62,000 bases of DNA from Chrysomallon squamiferum (GCA_012295275.1 CM022672.1:35575732-35637731), one strand, 5' to 3'. Counted from the stretch's first letter, positions 12,001-27,381 are shown. The notes: generated by a model not told the origin, from the sequence alone. Numbers and translations: made by a program.

Positions 12001-13661
12001 ATTCCTGAAGCTAATTTTAAATGAAAATATTTAAAAAAGTAATTTTGTAAAGTGTGCATGTGAGCATGCTCAGAAGAAAACAAATCTGTTTTAATAAATA
12101 ACATCCACAATTCTGAGATCTATTTAGAATTTAGATTTTTGAAATATAATTCTTATTGCCCATAGTCTAAATGGATTAAAAATAAAATAATATATTTGTT
12201 GTTTGCTTTATGAAAGATATATTTTTATATAATAATAATAATAATAATAAATAATAATATAAAAATTTAAAGGAAAATAATTCAGTTTATTCTTTAAGTG
12301 TGGTTGTTCTGTACTAGTCTGTTTGTTGTTGTTTTCTATTAGTCTGTTTGTTGTTGTTTTGTACTAGTCTGTTTGTTGTTGTTTTCTACTAGTCTGTTTG
12401 TTGTTATTTTAGAATCTGCAGACTCCTCTCAAAGTTCAGACTCGTCTGACTCAGACAGTGAGTGTGATGACACAGTGAATTACATACTACAGCCTCCTAG
12501 CACAACACAGGAGCTGTTTGCAGATTGGGAAAAACACACCACGGTACATTACACATTCTGTAATTTGTAAATAATTCTAATTTCACAACCTTTAGAAATA
12601 AATTGTTTCTTCATTGTGTGTGTTATTTGACTTAACAGTATAAAAAATATATATATAAATAAAAGTAAATATTCAGTGGCAAACCTAGTGTTGACTAAAG
12701 ACAGATGTTTTGGTCACATTTAAAGATTTTTTTCTAGTTCATTAAGTTTATTATTTGCAGGGAATAGGTTCAAAACTGATGATAAAAATGGGTTATGTTA
12801 TGGGTCAAGGACTTGGGACCAAAGGTGAAGGTCGAGCAGAACCTGTGCCAATGTTAGTCTTGCCTCCAGGTAAACTACTTTGTTGTTTTGTATTTTCAAA
12901 TTTATTTGGTTATTATTATTATTTAAATAACCTTTTTCTTCTGATCTGTTATAGATCCACATATAGTTTTATTATATATTATTGTATAGTATTTGCTAAC
13001 TATGGGAAGGTTCTTGCAAAAGACTGCTTGTTGCTGATCAAAAGTAAATAAGCAACAGATGACTTGAATATCTGTAAATGCAATAACTAAAATATGTTTT
13101 TATTTTAAATATTTCATTTTGTGTTTCTTAAAAATTTCTTTATTTAAACTTTTCTCTCCCAGTCTCTGAGTGCTAAAACACGATACATTCTTGACTGTAC
13201 TTGCTGTGTAATGAATTAGATTGTTAAATACGATACATTCTTGACTGTACTTGCTGTGTAATGAATTAGCTAAAACACGATACATTCTTGACTGTACTTG
13301 CTGTGTAATGAATTAGATTGTTAAATACGATACATTCTTGACTGTACTTGCTGTGTAATGAATTAGCTAAAACACGATACATTCTTGACTGTACTTGCTG
13401 TGTAATGAATTAGATTGTTACTGATACCTCAAATACTATTACTACAGGTAAATCATTAGACAAAATCATGGAAATAAAGGCGAGGGCTGGCAACAAGGAC
13501 ATGTTTGATGTGATGAAGAAGATGGAGAAGAAGAAGAAAGTGGAAGAGAAGAAACAAGCAGAAACAAAACGAACAACACAAAACATTTTTGACTTCATTA
13601 ACAGCAAGCTGCACGGCAAGAAAGGTAATAATTTTATTTTATTTTAATATGTCAAAATTAT

Positions 13662-13732
<71 letters not shown>

Positions 13733-15919
13733 CTCTCCTGTATGAAAGTTATCAATCTTTTAGTTTCCTTTTTTTGATGATCGTTGAATTGAAAGCTGTA
13801 AAATCAAGTTTTGTTATGAATTTATGTAACTGTATAAGATGAATGCGACCTAAATTTTTTTTTTTTTTATCTAACTTTGAAGATCACCAATTTTGTTGAT
13901 ATGTAAAGGAGTGTACAACACTTGTTTATTGTATTGTTTGTCACTGAAGTTAATAAAGTTAGATTTTTCTTTCCTTCATTTAAACTGACATTTGACTACT
14001 TGTGGAATGGTTTTAGACATTCAGAATCAAGGTTGACAGCTGTGTTTTGTTCACATGGTTACTGTCTCCTCTGAGAATCATCTAACAGTAATACACTAGA
14101 AATAGTCAGAATGGGTGGAAAAGAGCTAAAAGTTAATAATAGTTTTTTTAAATCTGAATGGCCGATGTAGGTAATAAACATGAATGTACTGTAAACAGAT
14201 AACTGTCAAATGTACTGTCACTTTTTCTCTGTCACTTGAGTTGTCTCCCTTACTAGAAACATTATTTTTTAAAATTATTCCTGTATTGCAGCAAATTAGT
14301 TTCTTAATTAAAATAATTTAATGACTTTTTTTATTGAAACTTATAAAATAATAAATTGAAAACTAATTAATAAGTTATTTATTTTGCCTTGCAAATGTCA
14401 CAGTCTTTATTATTTATTTATTTATTTATTTTTACTGGAGATTATTCTATTTTTCTTCTTTAAATGATGATTTTATTTTTCAGATTATAACTAAAATGAA
14501 ATGATTATTTACATAATGTCATTTCTTTTTATATAAATATATAAATTAGCTCTCTGGTTTTTAGTCATAAGATTTTATTGAACAGGGATATCTTTCTTTT
14601 GTTTTTAATAATAATAAAAAAACAAAAAACAAAAAAAAGACAAAAAACTGTAGTCACTTTTTGTTAGTCTATTATATCAGTGTTTTAAAGCCCTGACATA
14701 TTGGTTAATTAAAAGTTGATCATAAAGGTTTATCTACTGCTAGAAATGTATTGGTGTTGTCACATAACATACCTGTCTTCATTTTGCATTGTAATTATGT
14801 GGTTAGTAGATGCCACAAAACCTTCATCATGAATTGTTTTGGACTGAAAATTGGCTAACTGATAAAATGACCTTGTTAGAATTTAATTAGTGTTTATCTG
14901 TCTGCAAGATGGTTTTTAAATACTATTTGAACTTCTCTGAATCTTTGAGTTTAGTCAGTAATAACATACGTAGTGTTCTGACAAAAGAGATGAATAATAT
15001 GCTGTTGTCTTTATATGAAAAACCACAGATACCGAAAAATATTTTTATTACATACAGGAGTGGTAAAATATATTTTATCGATAACTAGCTAAAGCACCGT
15101 ATGTTCTACTGCTTGGTGTTAGTTTTCTTTTAATAACAGCACTGTGTACACACTGAATTTCTTTGTCATTTATATTTTAAATTATCAGTAATTGTCCATA
15201 ACTTTCCATTTCTTACCTTGGTAGTGTGTGTATGATTATAATACAAATACATCTGACATTATAACTTCATAAAATTACTCAAATAATAATTGCATGCTTC
15301 TGTGAACCATTTTTGTTACAATATTTATTTTTTATATTACTCTGTAAATATTTACTTTAACAGTCTGTTTTGATTAATTATTTTAATTATTTTAATTTAA
15401 AAAATGCCATGTTTGAAAACAATAATTGAATGAAAACTAGTGTGTTTAAATAAGATAAATAATGGATGAATTGATGAAAATAAAGTTAGAGAGTAATCAT
15501 GGTATAGTAATTAAAATAAAAAGAGGAATAAAATTAGATAAATTTTAAAATTTTGATCTACAATGGACTAACATTCAAAAATAAACTGGGATTTGTTATA
15601 AAAAGACACATGTAAGTAGTAAAGCAAATATCTGATTATTTTTGTACATAATTTTTGATAAATGAAAAGCAGTTTAAATATCTTGTAATCACAGCAGTTT
15701 TTTAAATAGGCATGTAAATCAGTTTTATCTCTGAATTCTCACACACACCCACACATACATATGTAAACATTCACTCAAATACACAGACACAGACGTAAAC
15801 ATTCACTCAAATACACACAGACATAAACATTCACTCAAATACACACAGACGTAAACATTTACTCAAATACACACACACACACACACACATACACACCTAG
15901 ACATTTACTCAAACACACA

Positions 15920-15956
<37 letters not shown>

Positions 15957-18900
15957 ACACAGGTACATACATAAAATTATATGCCATTAGTTTGAGATTA
16001 AGTATCAGCACAACAAATCTAAAGCAGTCTAGACTTAAAGTTATTGCATAAATGTAAATTTTCATAACCAGCAGGTACAATAATAATTATGTTCATGTAG
16101 ATACATCATGGAATATAATCTGACATATTGTAGTGGGTTCAAATAAACTGTTATAGGCAGGAGTAAAAGGAAATTGCTACTTCGCCTGGAGGTTACTCGA
16201 AATATTTTCTATATTTTATCAAAAAACACAGAATTTCCTTATTACATAAATTAAAATTATCTGATTTCACAGAGACTGCAGGCTTATTTTAATAATGTGG
16301 CCTGTAATAATTGTTGTTTGTTATCTTATCATTTTGACATAAACATTTTGTTTTATTATTATTTGTAGACTAATTCACTTTGATTGTTATGCCAGAATGG
16401 TATATGTAATGTTATTAAATTTATAAATAGTCCTTTTTTTTTTTTCAGCTTACTTACTTGTAACCCATAAGCAAAATAGACTTTCTTAAAATGATTTTTT
16501 GGTAACTATGTTGGCCCTTGTTATTAAATATATTCTTACTAGATATGATTACAGTTATATAAATGCATATTCAAATATTATAATATATAATGCTAATATA
16601 AAATAAAGTGATAATGGTAGCAGTACAGGGAAAGCAGTAGATATAAAAAGATAATTATGTGGAGCTGATTCTCCAGCGCTGTGCTTTCTCTCTCATGTTT
16701 TTCCTGTACTCATTCAGCCTGTCTTTTGTCAGTGACGAGCTGTGTTTGTCTCCCAGCTGTGAGTCTCCGTGTGTTTCCTCCTCTGTGTCTTGTGCTGCAG
16801 ACCTGTTCTTTTCTTCCTCTAGCAGAGTTCGAATGTTCACACTCAGATTGTTTGTTGAGTCTTTGTGTTCTTCAGCAGACAGGCTGTTTGAAGGTTTCCG
16901 CTCTGCTGTGGTGGGTGCGACAAAGCCCTCGGTTTGTTTTAACACGTCTTTCCGCTTCTTCCAGTTGTTCATCAGAAACTTGAGTCGAGTCTCGCGGTCC
17001 TCGTGTGCCACACTTGATCTGATAAACGAGTCGGTGGGAACACAGACTTCCTCCGTCGTCACTGTCCATTCACCCAGCGAGCAGCTGTCAGCTGATTTGT
17101 CTCCTCGGTTTACTCTGTGTAATTCACAGTTTGAACTTTCACTTTTGAAATTGCTTTTATCTGGGTCAGTTCTGCTTGATGATCTGATATCAGTTTGTTG
17201 TTGTTGTTCAACTGAGACCTCCTCCACTGTTACCACCCATTCACAATCAGATGTGTTGTCTTCTTCTGTTCTAACTGGATCAGTTGAAGGCCTCCAAGTC
17301 TGTTCAGTAAATGATACTGCGTCGTGGGCTGTGTGATGTGGTGACGGCTGTTGTACAACTACCTCTTCTGTTACAACAGTCCATTCCTCTTCTGTGTTTT
17401 TGTCGTCTGCCTCACTTTCTTTATTAGTCTGGTTCAAAGTGTCACATGTGTGACTGTGATTTCTGTCGTCTGTGTGTAATTTATATTCTTTTTCCTCTGT
17501 GTTTGTTACATCTATCTCTGCCAGTGCTGTTTCTTCGCTAGGTAGATCGTGTGGTGTTATCTGCATGTAGTCACTCACTTCTTTCAAAGTGGCAGCATCA
17601 GGGGGCGCCACTGACATGGCAGATCGCCCACCAAACGAATGATATTTCCTTTTCTTTTTCTTCTCCTGAATCTCCCTTTGATGCATGTAAACCTTTCCAG
17701 AATCAAAACTGTTGTACTCCTGTAGCAAGTGGCGACGTCTCTGTACGAGATTCTCTCTCAGATAGCTCAGTGACTTCGTCTGCTTTGACTCGTCTGCCCT
17801 CCAGTTCTTATCTACCACGGAGGTCAGACGCCTTTCTTTGTTCTTCTTTCTCCTGAACTGAAGCCATTTTGGCACGCTTGTTTCATCACTTTTTTGCTGG
17901 TGGTCCTGTGCTTCGGTTGCTTCACCAGATTGTTTCGGTTCAAAAACTACATCCTGAATGTGCAGTGAAGACAGATGTCCAAAGTGCTCTCCTAGCACAT
18001 CAGTTACATCTTCAAAATCAGCAGAGTACTTTTTGTAGTTTATCGAGACTTTGTTGAGAGTTGCAAGGTCTTTAAGCAAGAACTCCTGCATGTTCAGAAT
18101 GTCTTCTTCTGTAGCAAACTCCTGCACCTGTTTGATGAACTCGATCGCCTGGATTGTGTTTTTCAGGTTCTGTTTCAGACCACACTTGGCACTTTCAATG
18201 TCCTCTTCAAACTGGTCAGTGTACTCCTGGTTGGTCAGCTGACTTATCAGCTGTTTCTCGTGACGCTGTATGATATGTTGTAGCAGTGCAGAGCGCTGTT
18301 GTATCTGATTCTTCAACTCCACGGTGTGTGTTTTCCAGTTAGTGACGATGTCAGTGACCATCTCCAGAGAGTAAGTCATCCTCAGAGCCTCTCCCTGCAG
18401 GTGCTGCAGTTCTGACCTCAGCTTTTCAGACACTTTACACGTTTCTAGTTTAGCATCGTCAGCACTGTCCACCTCACTAGATCTGTCCACTGAATTACTT
18501 TGAGTCACTCTGTTAGCATGAACATCATGTTGAAAACTGTCTGTAGATTTCTTCCTGATGCTACTTTTGATGGTTTCGATGTAATCTTTACTGATTCTGT
18601 TCAGGAATGAGTTCGTGGTTAGGTTGATGATGCCACCTGGGGGGAGGGACGTCTCGACGTTGCACACTGGACACATGACGTAGTTGTTGTCTGTGCGGTG
18701 TAGTTGTTGAAGACACATGCAGCAGTAGCTGTGAAGGCAGGACAGAATTTTTGGATTCTGATAAACTTTTTGACAGAGTCGACAAATTGGTGAATTCACC
18801 AGCAAAACTGACTGGTTGTCTGTCATCCTGAAAAAACAGAAATATAACAAAATACTTTAAATAAAAAACAGAAATATATTTATAACAAAATACTTTAAAT

Positions 18901-19734
18901 AAAAAACAGTAATATATTTATAACAAAATACTTTAAATAAAAAACAAATATATTTATAACAAAATACTTTAAATAAAAAACAGTAATATCAATACATTTA
19001 CTAGAGAATATTTTCATTAAAAATAATAACATTATCATAATTTACAAAAGAACATTTTCAAGAAGAAAAACAAGAAATATCCATAAATTTACAACAGAAC
19101 ATTCATTTTTACGAAAATATTAATGTTATACATTTCAAGGTTGTCAATACCTAATAATTTTTACATTTGCTTTTTATCTGTAAAAAACATTTTGTTATGA
19201 GGTTTTTTTGTAATAATAATATGAAGAGATGTAACTTGTTAACTATACAACACAGAGGCTTATTCCAATCAGTTATTAGTAACAGATTTATTTTCTCGTG
19301 CATAATGTATGTAGCCAGCCTTACAGCAGTATGTTATGCATACTGATTGGACTGGGACATATATAAACCAGTGTAGCCATTGAAGTGTACATCCTTCCTA
19401 ACTTGTGTGTAAGAATACAAAGTCAGGCTGGATCCTGTGAATACCCAGATGCTTCAACACTGATTTTACTGCATCTTACAATTATAAAAAAAACACTTGG
19501 GCTCTATTCAGCTCAGTAATTTAATGTTGCCCATAACCTCTTAAAGTCAGACATATTTCTATTCAGGCTGTTTTTGTATAATGTGTAGGGAATGATGCTC
19601 TGTTATGCACCATTTAAACCTCAGCAAACAGAAAATAAAAAATAAAAGTTTTGACATAATTGGAATTCTAAATTCAGATGTGGAGATGTTTTTTTTTTAT
19701 CTGGGTTATTTGTTCTTGATCGTTTAAAATGCTC

Positions 19735-19771
<37 letters not shown>

Positions 19772-22700
19772 CATGTAGATCTTTTCTTACTTTAAATAAG
19801 ACTTACCTTAATAGCTCTATGTCTTACCTATGAACTTATTCTATTAATTTATATGATTTTACTACGTGATCCTTTTACAAATAATCCAATTACAGTGGAG
19901 AAATCTGGTGTATGATATGTCTCAGGCTATATAACTCCTAGATCCCTGATTATACTTGTAGATCAGTGGTAAAACTCATAGATCACTGGTTGTACTCAGA
20001 TCACTTGTTATGCTCATAGATCACTTGTTATGCTCATAGATCACTTGTTGTGCTCATAGATCACTTGTTATACTCATAGATCATTGTTGTACTCATAGAT
20101 CACTTGTTATACTCATAGATCATTGTTATACTCATAGATTACTTGTTGTACTCATACATCACTTGTTATACTCATAGATCACTGGTTGTACTTATAGATC
20201 ACTTGTACTCATACATCACTTTTTGTACTCATAGATCACTTGTTGTACTCATAGATCACTGGTTGTACTCATAGATCACTTGTTGTACTCATAGATCACT
20301 GGTTGTACTCATAGATCACTTGTTATACTCATAGATTACTTGTTATGCTCATACATCACTTGTTATACTCATAGATCACTTGTTGTACTCATACATCACT
20401 TGTTATACTCATAGATTACTTGTTATACTCATAGATTACTTGTTATACTCATAGATCACTGGTTGTACTCATAGATCACTTGTTATACTCATAGATCACT
20501 TGTTGTACTCATAGGTCACTTGTTATACTCATAGATCACTTGTTATACTCATAGATTACTTGTTGTACTCATAGATTACTTGTACTCATAGATCACTTGT
20601 TATACTCATAGATTACTTGTTATACTCATACATCACTTGTACTCATAGATCACTGGTTGTACTCGTAGATCATTGGTTGTACTCACATATCACTATTATA
20701 CTCACAAATCACTGGTTGTACTTAAAAATCACTAGTTATACTCACAGATCACTGGTTGTACTCACAAATCACTAGTTATACTCACAGATCACTGGTTGTA
20801 CTCACAAATCACTAGTTATACTCACAGATCACTGGTTGACTCACAAATCACTATACTCACAGATCACTGGTTGTACTCACAAATCACTAGTTATACTCAC
20901 AGATCACTGGTTGTACTCACAAATCACTGGTTGTACTCACAGATCACTGGTTATACTCACAGATCACTGGTTGACATCCCTGTTCCATCTCACTGACATT
21001 TAATTACCAGTATCTAATTCACTGTATTTAATAATGTAATTACTGTACACAGTATTAACAAGTAGCTAGGTGTTTAATAATGTAATTACTCTACACAGTA
21101 TTAACAAGTAGCTAGGTGTTTAATAATGTAATTACTCTACACAGTACTAACAAGTAGCTGGGTGTTTAATAATGTAATTACTCTACACAGTATTAACAAG
21201 TAGCTAGGTGTTTAATAATGTAATTACTGTACACAGTATTAACAAGTAGCTAGGTGTTGTAATTACTGTACACAGTATTAACAAGTAGCTAGGTGTTGTA
21301 ATTACTGTACACAGTACTAACAAGTAGCTAGGTGTTTAATAATGTAATTACTCTACACAGTATTAACAAGTAGCTAGGTGTTTAATAATGTAATTACTCT
21401 ACACAGTACTAACAAGTAGCTAGGTGTTTAATAATGTAATTACTCTACACAGTATTAACAAGTAGCTAGGTGTTTAATAATGTAATTACTGTACACAGTA
21501 TTAACAAGTAGCTAGGTGTTTAATAATGTAATTACTCTACACAGTATTAACAAGTAGCTAGGTGTTTAATAATGTAATTACTGTACACAGTATTAACAAG
21601 TAGCTAGGTGTTTAATAATGTAATTACTCTACACAGTATTAACAAGTAGCTAGGTGTTTAATAATGTAATTACTGTACACAGTATTAACAAGTAGCTAGG
21701 TGTTTAATAATGTAATTACTCTACACAGTACTAACAAGTAGCTAGGTGTTTAATAATGTAATTACTGTACACAGTATTAACAAGTAGCTAGGTGTTTAAT
21801 AATGTAATTACTGTACACAGTATTAACAAGTAGCTAGGTGTTTAATAATGTAATTACTCTACACAGTATTAACAAGTAGCTAGGTGTTTAATAATGTAAT
21901 TACTGTACACAGTATTAACAAGTAGCTAGGTGTTTAATAATGTAATTACTCTACACAGTATTAACAAGTAGCTAGGTGTTTAATAATGTAATTACTCTAC
22001 ACAGTATTAACAAGTAGCTAGGTGTTTAATAATGTAATTACTCTACACAGTATTAACAAGTAGCTAATAATGTAATTACTCTACACAGTATTAACAAGTA
22101 GCTGGGTGTTTAATAATGTAATTACTGTACACAGTATTAACAAGTAGCTAGGTGTTTAATAATGTAATTACTGTACACAGTATTAACAAGTAGCTAGGTG
22201 TTTAATAATGTAATTACTGTACACAGTATTAACAAGTAGCTAGGTGTTGTAATTACTGTACACAGTATTAACAAGTAGCTAGGTGTTTAATAATGTAATT
22301 ACTCTACACAGTATTAACAAGTAGCTAGGTGTTTAATAATGTAATTACTCTACACAGTATTAACAAGTAGCTAGGTGTTTAATAATGTAATTACTCTACA
22401 CAGTACTAACAAGTAGCTAGGTGTTGTAATTACTCTACACAGTACTAACAAGTAGCTAGGTGTTTAATAATGTAATTACTCTACACAGTATTAACAAGTT
22501 GCTAGGTGTTTAATAATGTAATTACTCTACACAGTACTAACAAGTAGCTAGGTGTTTAATAATGTAATTACTCTACACAGTACTAACAAGTAGCTAGGTG
22601 TTGTAATTACTCTACACAGTATTAACAAGTAGCTGGGTGTTTAATAATGTAATTACTCTACACAGTATTAACAAGCAGCTAGGTGTTTAATAATGTAATT

Positions 22701-24688
22701 ACTCTACACAGTATTAACAAGTAGCTAGGTGTTTAATAATGTAATTACTGTACACAGTATTAACAAGTAGCTGGGTGTTTAATAATGTAATTACTCTACA
22801 CAGTATTAACAAGTAGCTAGGTGTTTAATAATGTAATTACTGTACACAGTATTAACAAGTAGCTAGGTGTTTAATAATGTAATTACTGTACACAGTGTTA
22901 ACAAGTAGCTAGGTGTTGTAATTACTCTACACAGTACTAACAAGTAGCTAGGTGTTTAATAATGTAATTACTCTACACAGTATTAACAAGTAGCTATGTG
23001 TTTAATAATGTAATTACTCTACACAGTACTAACAAGTAGCTAGGTGTTTAATAATGTAATTACTCTACACAGTATTAACAAGTAGCTAGGTGTTTAATAA
23101 TGTAATTACTCTACACAGTACTAACAAGTAGCTAGGTGTTGTAATTACTCTACACAGTACTAACAAGTAGCTAGGTGTTTAATAATGTAATTACTCTACA
23201 CAGTATTAACAAGTAGCTAGGTGTTGTAATTACTCTACACAGTATTAACAAGTAGCTAGGTGTTGTAATTACTCTACACAGTATTAACAAGCAGCTAGGT
23301 GTTTAATAATGTAATTACTCTACACAGTATTAACAAGTAGCTAGGTGTTGTAATTACTGTACACAGTATTAACAAGTAGCTAGGTGTTTAATAATGTAAT
23401 TACTGTACACAGTATTAACAAGTAGCTGGGTGTTTAATAATGTAATTACTGTACACAGTATTAACAAGTAGCTGGGTGTTTAATAATGTAATTACTCTAC
23501 ACAGTATTAACAAGTAGCTAGGTGTTTAATAATGTAATTACTGTACACAGTATTAACAAGTAGCTAGGTGTTTAATAATGTAATTACTGTACACAGTATT
23601 AACAAGTAGCTAGGTGTTTAATAATGTAATTACTCTACACAGTATTAACAAGTAGCTAGGTGTTTAATAATGTAATTACTGTACACAGTATTAACAAGTA
23701 GCTAGGTGTTTAATAATGTAATTACTGTACACAGTATTAACAAGTAGCTAGGTGTTTAATAATGTAATTACTCTACACAGTATTAACAAGTAGCTAGGTG
23801 TTTAATAATGTAATTACTCTACACAGTATTAACAAGTAGCTAATAATGTAATTACTCTACACAGTATTAACAAGTAGCTGGGTGTTTAATAATGTAATTA
23901 CTGTACACAGTATTAACAAGTAGCTAGGTGTTTAATAATGTAATTACTGTACACAGTATTAACAAGTAGCTAGGTGTTTAATAATGTAATTACTGTACAC
24001 AGTATTAACAAGTAGCTAGGTGTTTAATAATGTAATTACTCTACACAGTATTAACAAGTAGCTAGGTGTTTAATAATGTAATTACTCTACACAGTATTAA
24101 CAAGTAGCTAGGTGTTTAATAATGTAATTACACAGTACTAACAAGTAGCTAGGTGTTTAATAATGTAATTACTCTACACAGTATTAACAAGTAGCTAGGT
24201 GTTTAATAATGTAATTACTGTACACAGTATTAACAAGTAGCTAGGTGTTTAATAATGTAATTACTGTACACAGTATTAACAAGTAGCTAGGTGTTTAATA
24301 ATGTAATTACTGTACACAGTATTAACAAGTAGCTAGGTGTTTAATAATGTAATTACTCTACACAGTATTAACAAGTAGCTAGGTGTTTAATAATGTAATT
24401 ACTCTACACAGTACTAACAAGTAGCTAGGTGTTGTAATTACTGTACACAGTATTAACAAGTAGCTAGGTGTTTGTGAGTAGGTGTTGTTTTCTAACAGTT
24501 TGAATTATTCATGTCACTCTTTGTCTGCAGGACGCTTTGACATTAATGTATTACTGCTAATCTAGGTCAGCTTGCTTTTCACCCACAATTTTATTGCAAT
24601 GATTTATTAAAATATAATCAGTGACGCTACAGTATGTAGACTGGCAAGTGCTTTTTAGAAAGTGAAAAAATCTATATGGGTATACAAC

Positions 24689-24726
<38 letters not shown>

Positions 24727-25058
24727 TCTGTGTGTCTGTGTGTTTTTCTTTTTCTGAATGGATCACACTTGGAATATTTATTTATGTAATTGATTTAGTT
24801 TAGTTTATTTTAGTTTATTTCATTATTTCATTTTTTATTTATATATTTGTTTATTTATTTATTTATAATTATATTTTTAGAGTTTTATTTTTACTGTGTT
24901 TTTTATTAATATTACCAGTCTGTTTGTACGTATATTTATTATTATTTTATTTTTCATTTTATGTACTTATTTAAAATAATATTAAAATAGGACTTGTATG
25001 GTGTTTATTACTTATGGTTAATTTCTGTTTACTGTAATTAAACTTTAAATACATGTAT

Positions 25059-25107
<49 letters not shown>

Positions 25108-27335
25108 ACATTAATGATATAGAAAAATATTCTACAAAAAAAAAATAATACAAAATAATAATAACTGTATCCTAATGGAACAAACTTGTTTAATTTACAG
25201 GTTTGAAAATAAAAATAGAGCTTGCTTTTGCAATATCACATATATATATTTTGTTTTTAAAAATCACTTAGGCATGAAATGTCAGAATTTCTCATTAAAT
25301 GCTAGTGAAAATAGTTTGCATTCTTAATTGCCTCTTTAAGTCTATCTGCACTTTTATTTAAATTTATCTATCAGAACACTGTGACTATTAAATAACAGTT
25401 GTAATCACATTAGCATAAATACATTGACACATGAACAAACACATACTCACACTCACGTAAAGCCATCAGAAATTACATATATATTTATTCAGATTTATTT
25501 GTTTGTTTCTTTATGTGTTATAATATCATATTTAATATTATTAATTTTTATATATATATATATATGTTAATATATATATAAAATAAATGTTATCATTACT
25601 TTTTAATCCTATAAAGAAAAAAAAAAATTCAAATGATCAAATGAAACATTTAGATTTACCAGTTTGAAAACCATGTTTTCTATTTATTAATTTACTGAAG
25701 TTTTTTAATATTGCAATGAAAAATTATGCATTTATGATTAATTACAGTTATTAAGCAGATATTATTACTACATTGCAGTACATTTAGCTATTTATTTATT
25801 TAAATAAACATGTTTCAAATTTTAATATTTTTACAGCAGAAGAGTTGCTTGGGAACTGAGAGTACTTCATTTTAATAAAATATTCACATAGTGACAGGGT
25901 ACTTTATTTCAAGTAGCCATTTTGGTTAATCCCTACATTTTTAACAAAGAGCAAAAGTACATTTACGTGTAAAAGCTCTGTGATAAGTAAAAGTAAACAT
26001 TCCATTCACACGCCTTTATTTGGTTTTCTTACTTTAAAATAGTATTAATAATAAACATGTTTTAAATAATAGTTTAATAACTGTACTTACAATAGATTAT
26101 ACTGAAATACATGTTACACACACACACACACAAAAAAACTTGTATACACACAGATACATATGCAAACACACACATATACATACAGACACATCTAAATAAA
26201 CACACACACTCGTACACCCACTTACACACATATACATAGATACACACACACAAACACACACATAAACGCACTTATATACATAGATACACACACACACACA
26301 AACACACACATAAAGACAACTATATACATAGATACACACACACACACAAACACACACATAAACACACTTATATACATAGATACACACACACAAACACACT
26401 TATATACATAGATACACACACACAAACACACATATGCATAGATACACACACACAAACACACACACAAACACACTTATATACATAGATACACACACACAAA
26501 CACACACATAAAGACACTTATATCCAAAACCAAAACCCGCAAAACACCTGACAAATAAGCTGATATGTTACATAGTTTTGGGAGAGAGATATAATTTCAC
26601 GTTTTTACCTTTATTATTGCAACAGGTGTCAGAATGTTAAAACATTTACTCATCAAAAAAATCCACACAGAAACAAAAACAAAACAGACATTTACAATTA
26701 ACACCACAATCTTAAAAATACTTAACTAAACTTACCTTAGTGAGAAATAAATCCTAAACAACCAAGTGAGTTTTCTAGTGATGATATTTTTTAAAATACT
26801 TAAACTAAAACTTACCTCAGTGAGAAATAAATCCTAAAATAGGAAAATGGATTTCACTGTGAAGATATTTGAGGTGTTGGCTCACAGGATGTTACTGAGC
26901 AGGCTGTGTTTAACAGAGTCCTTGTTAGCTGTGTTTAAACAGAGTCCTTGTTAGCTGTTGTGTATAGCAGGTCAGTGTGCATTCGGGTGAAACATGGCCT
27001 CTTCTGGTTTAAAAACCCATCTTCAACCTGTGTCTGTGTTGTTATTTATTTATTTCTGTGTGAGACTGCAAGCAGACTTTCTTGTCATGTTTTCAGTTAG
27101 CTTTGGGTTTTAAAAAAGTATCGTGTTTTGTTTGATCTGGTAATCTGACTCCATGGTTAGAGAGTCTCTGGTGTATCTGTAATGATTTACTGTGAATTTA
27201 TCAATGAGAGAACAATGTGGCATGTTTCTGTTGTGTGTTGTGAGTCGTTTGTTTTTCTCTCTGTGTGTGTGTGAATGCAGGTATGCTTATTGGTGAATGC
27301 ATGAGTGTGTGATTTTGTGAATGGTGAATGAATGA

Positions 27336-27381
<46 letters not shown>

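Noticed and set aside
16659-17336. 225-codon plus-strand frame
   Set aside because: Antisense shadow of the RING-finger coding sequence; low-complexity Ser/Leu/Cys composition.
19250-19500. Possible transposon or tRNA-like unique island
   Set aside because: No terminal repeats, frame, A/B boxes or cloverleaf could be made out by eye.
21015-24472. CRISPR-like regular direct repeats
   Set aside because: The unit is repeated without unique spacers, in an animal intron; it is a tandem satellite.
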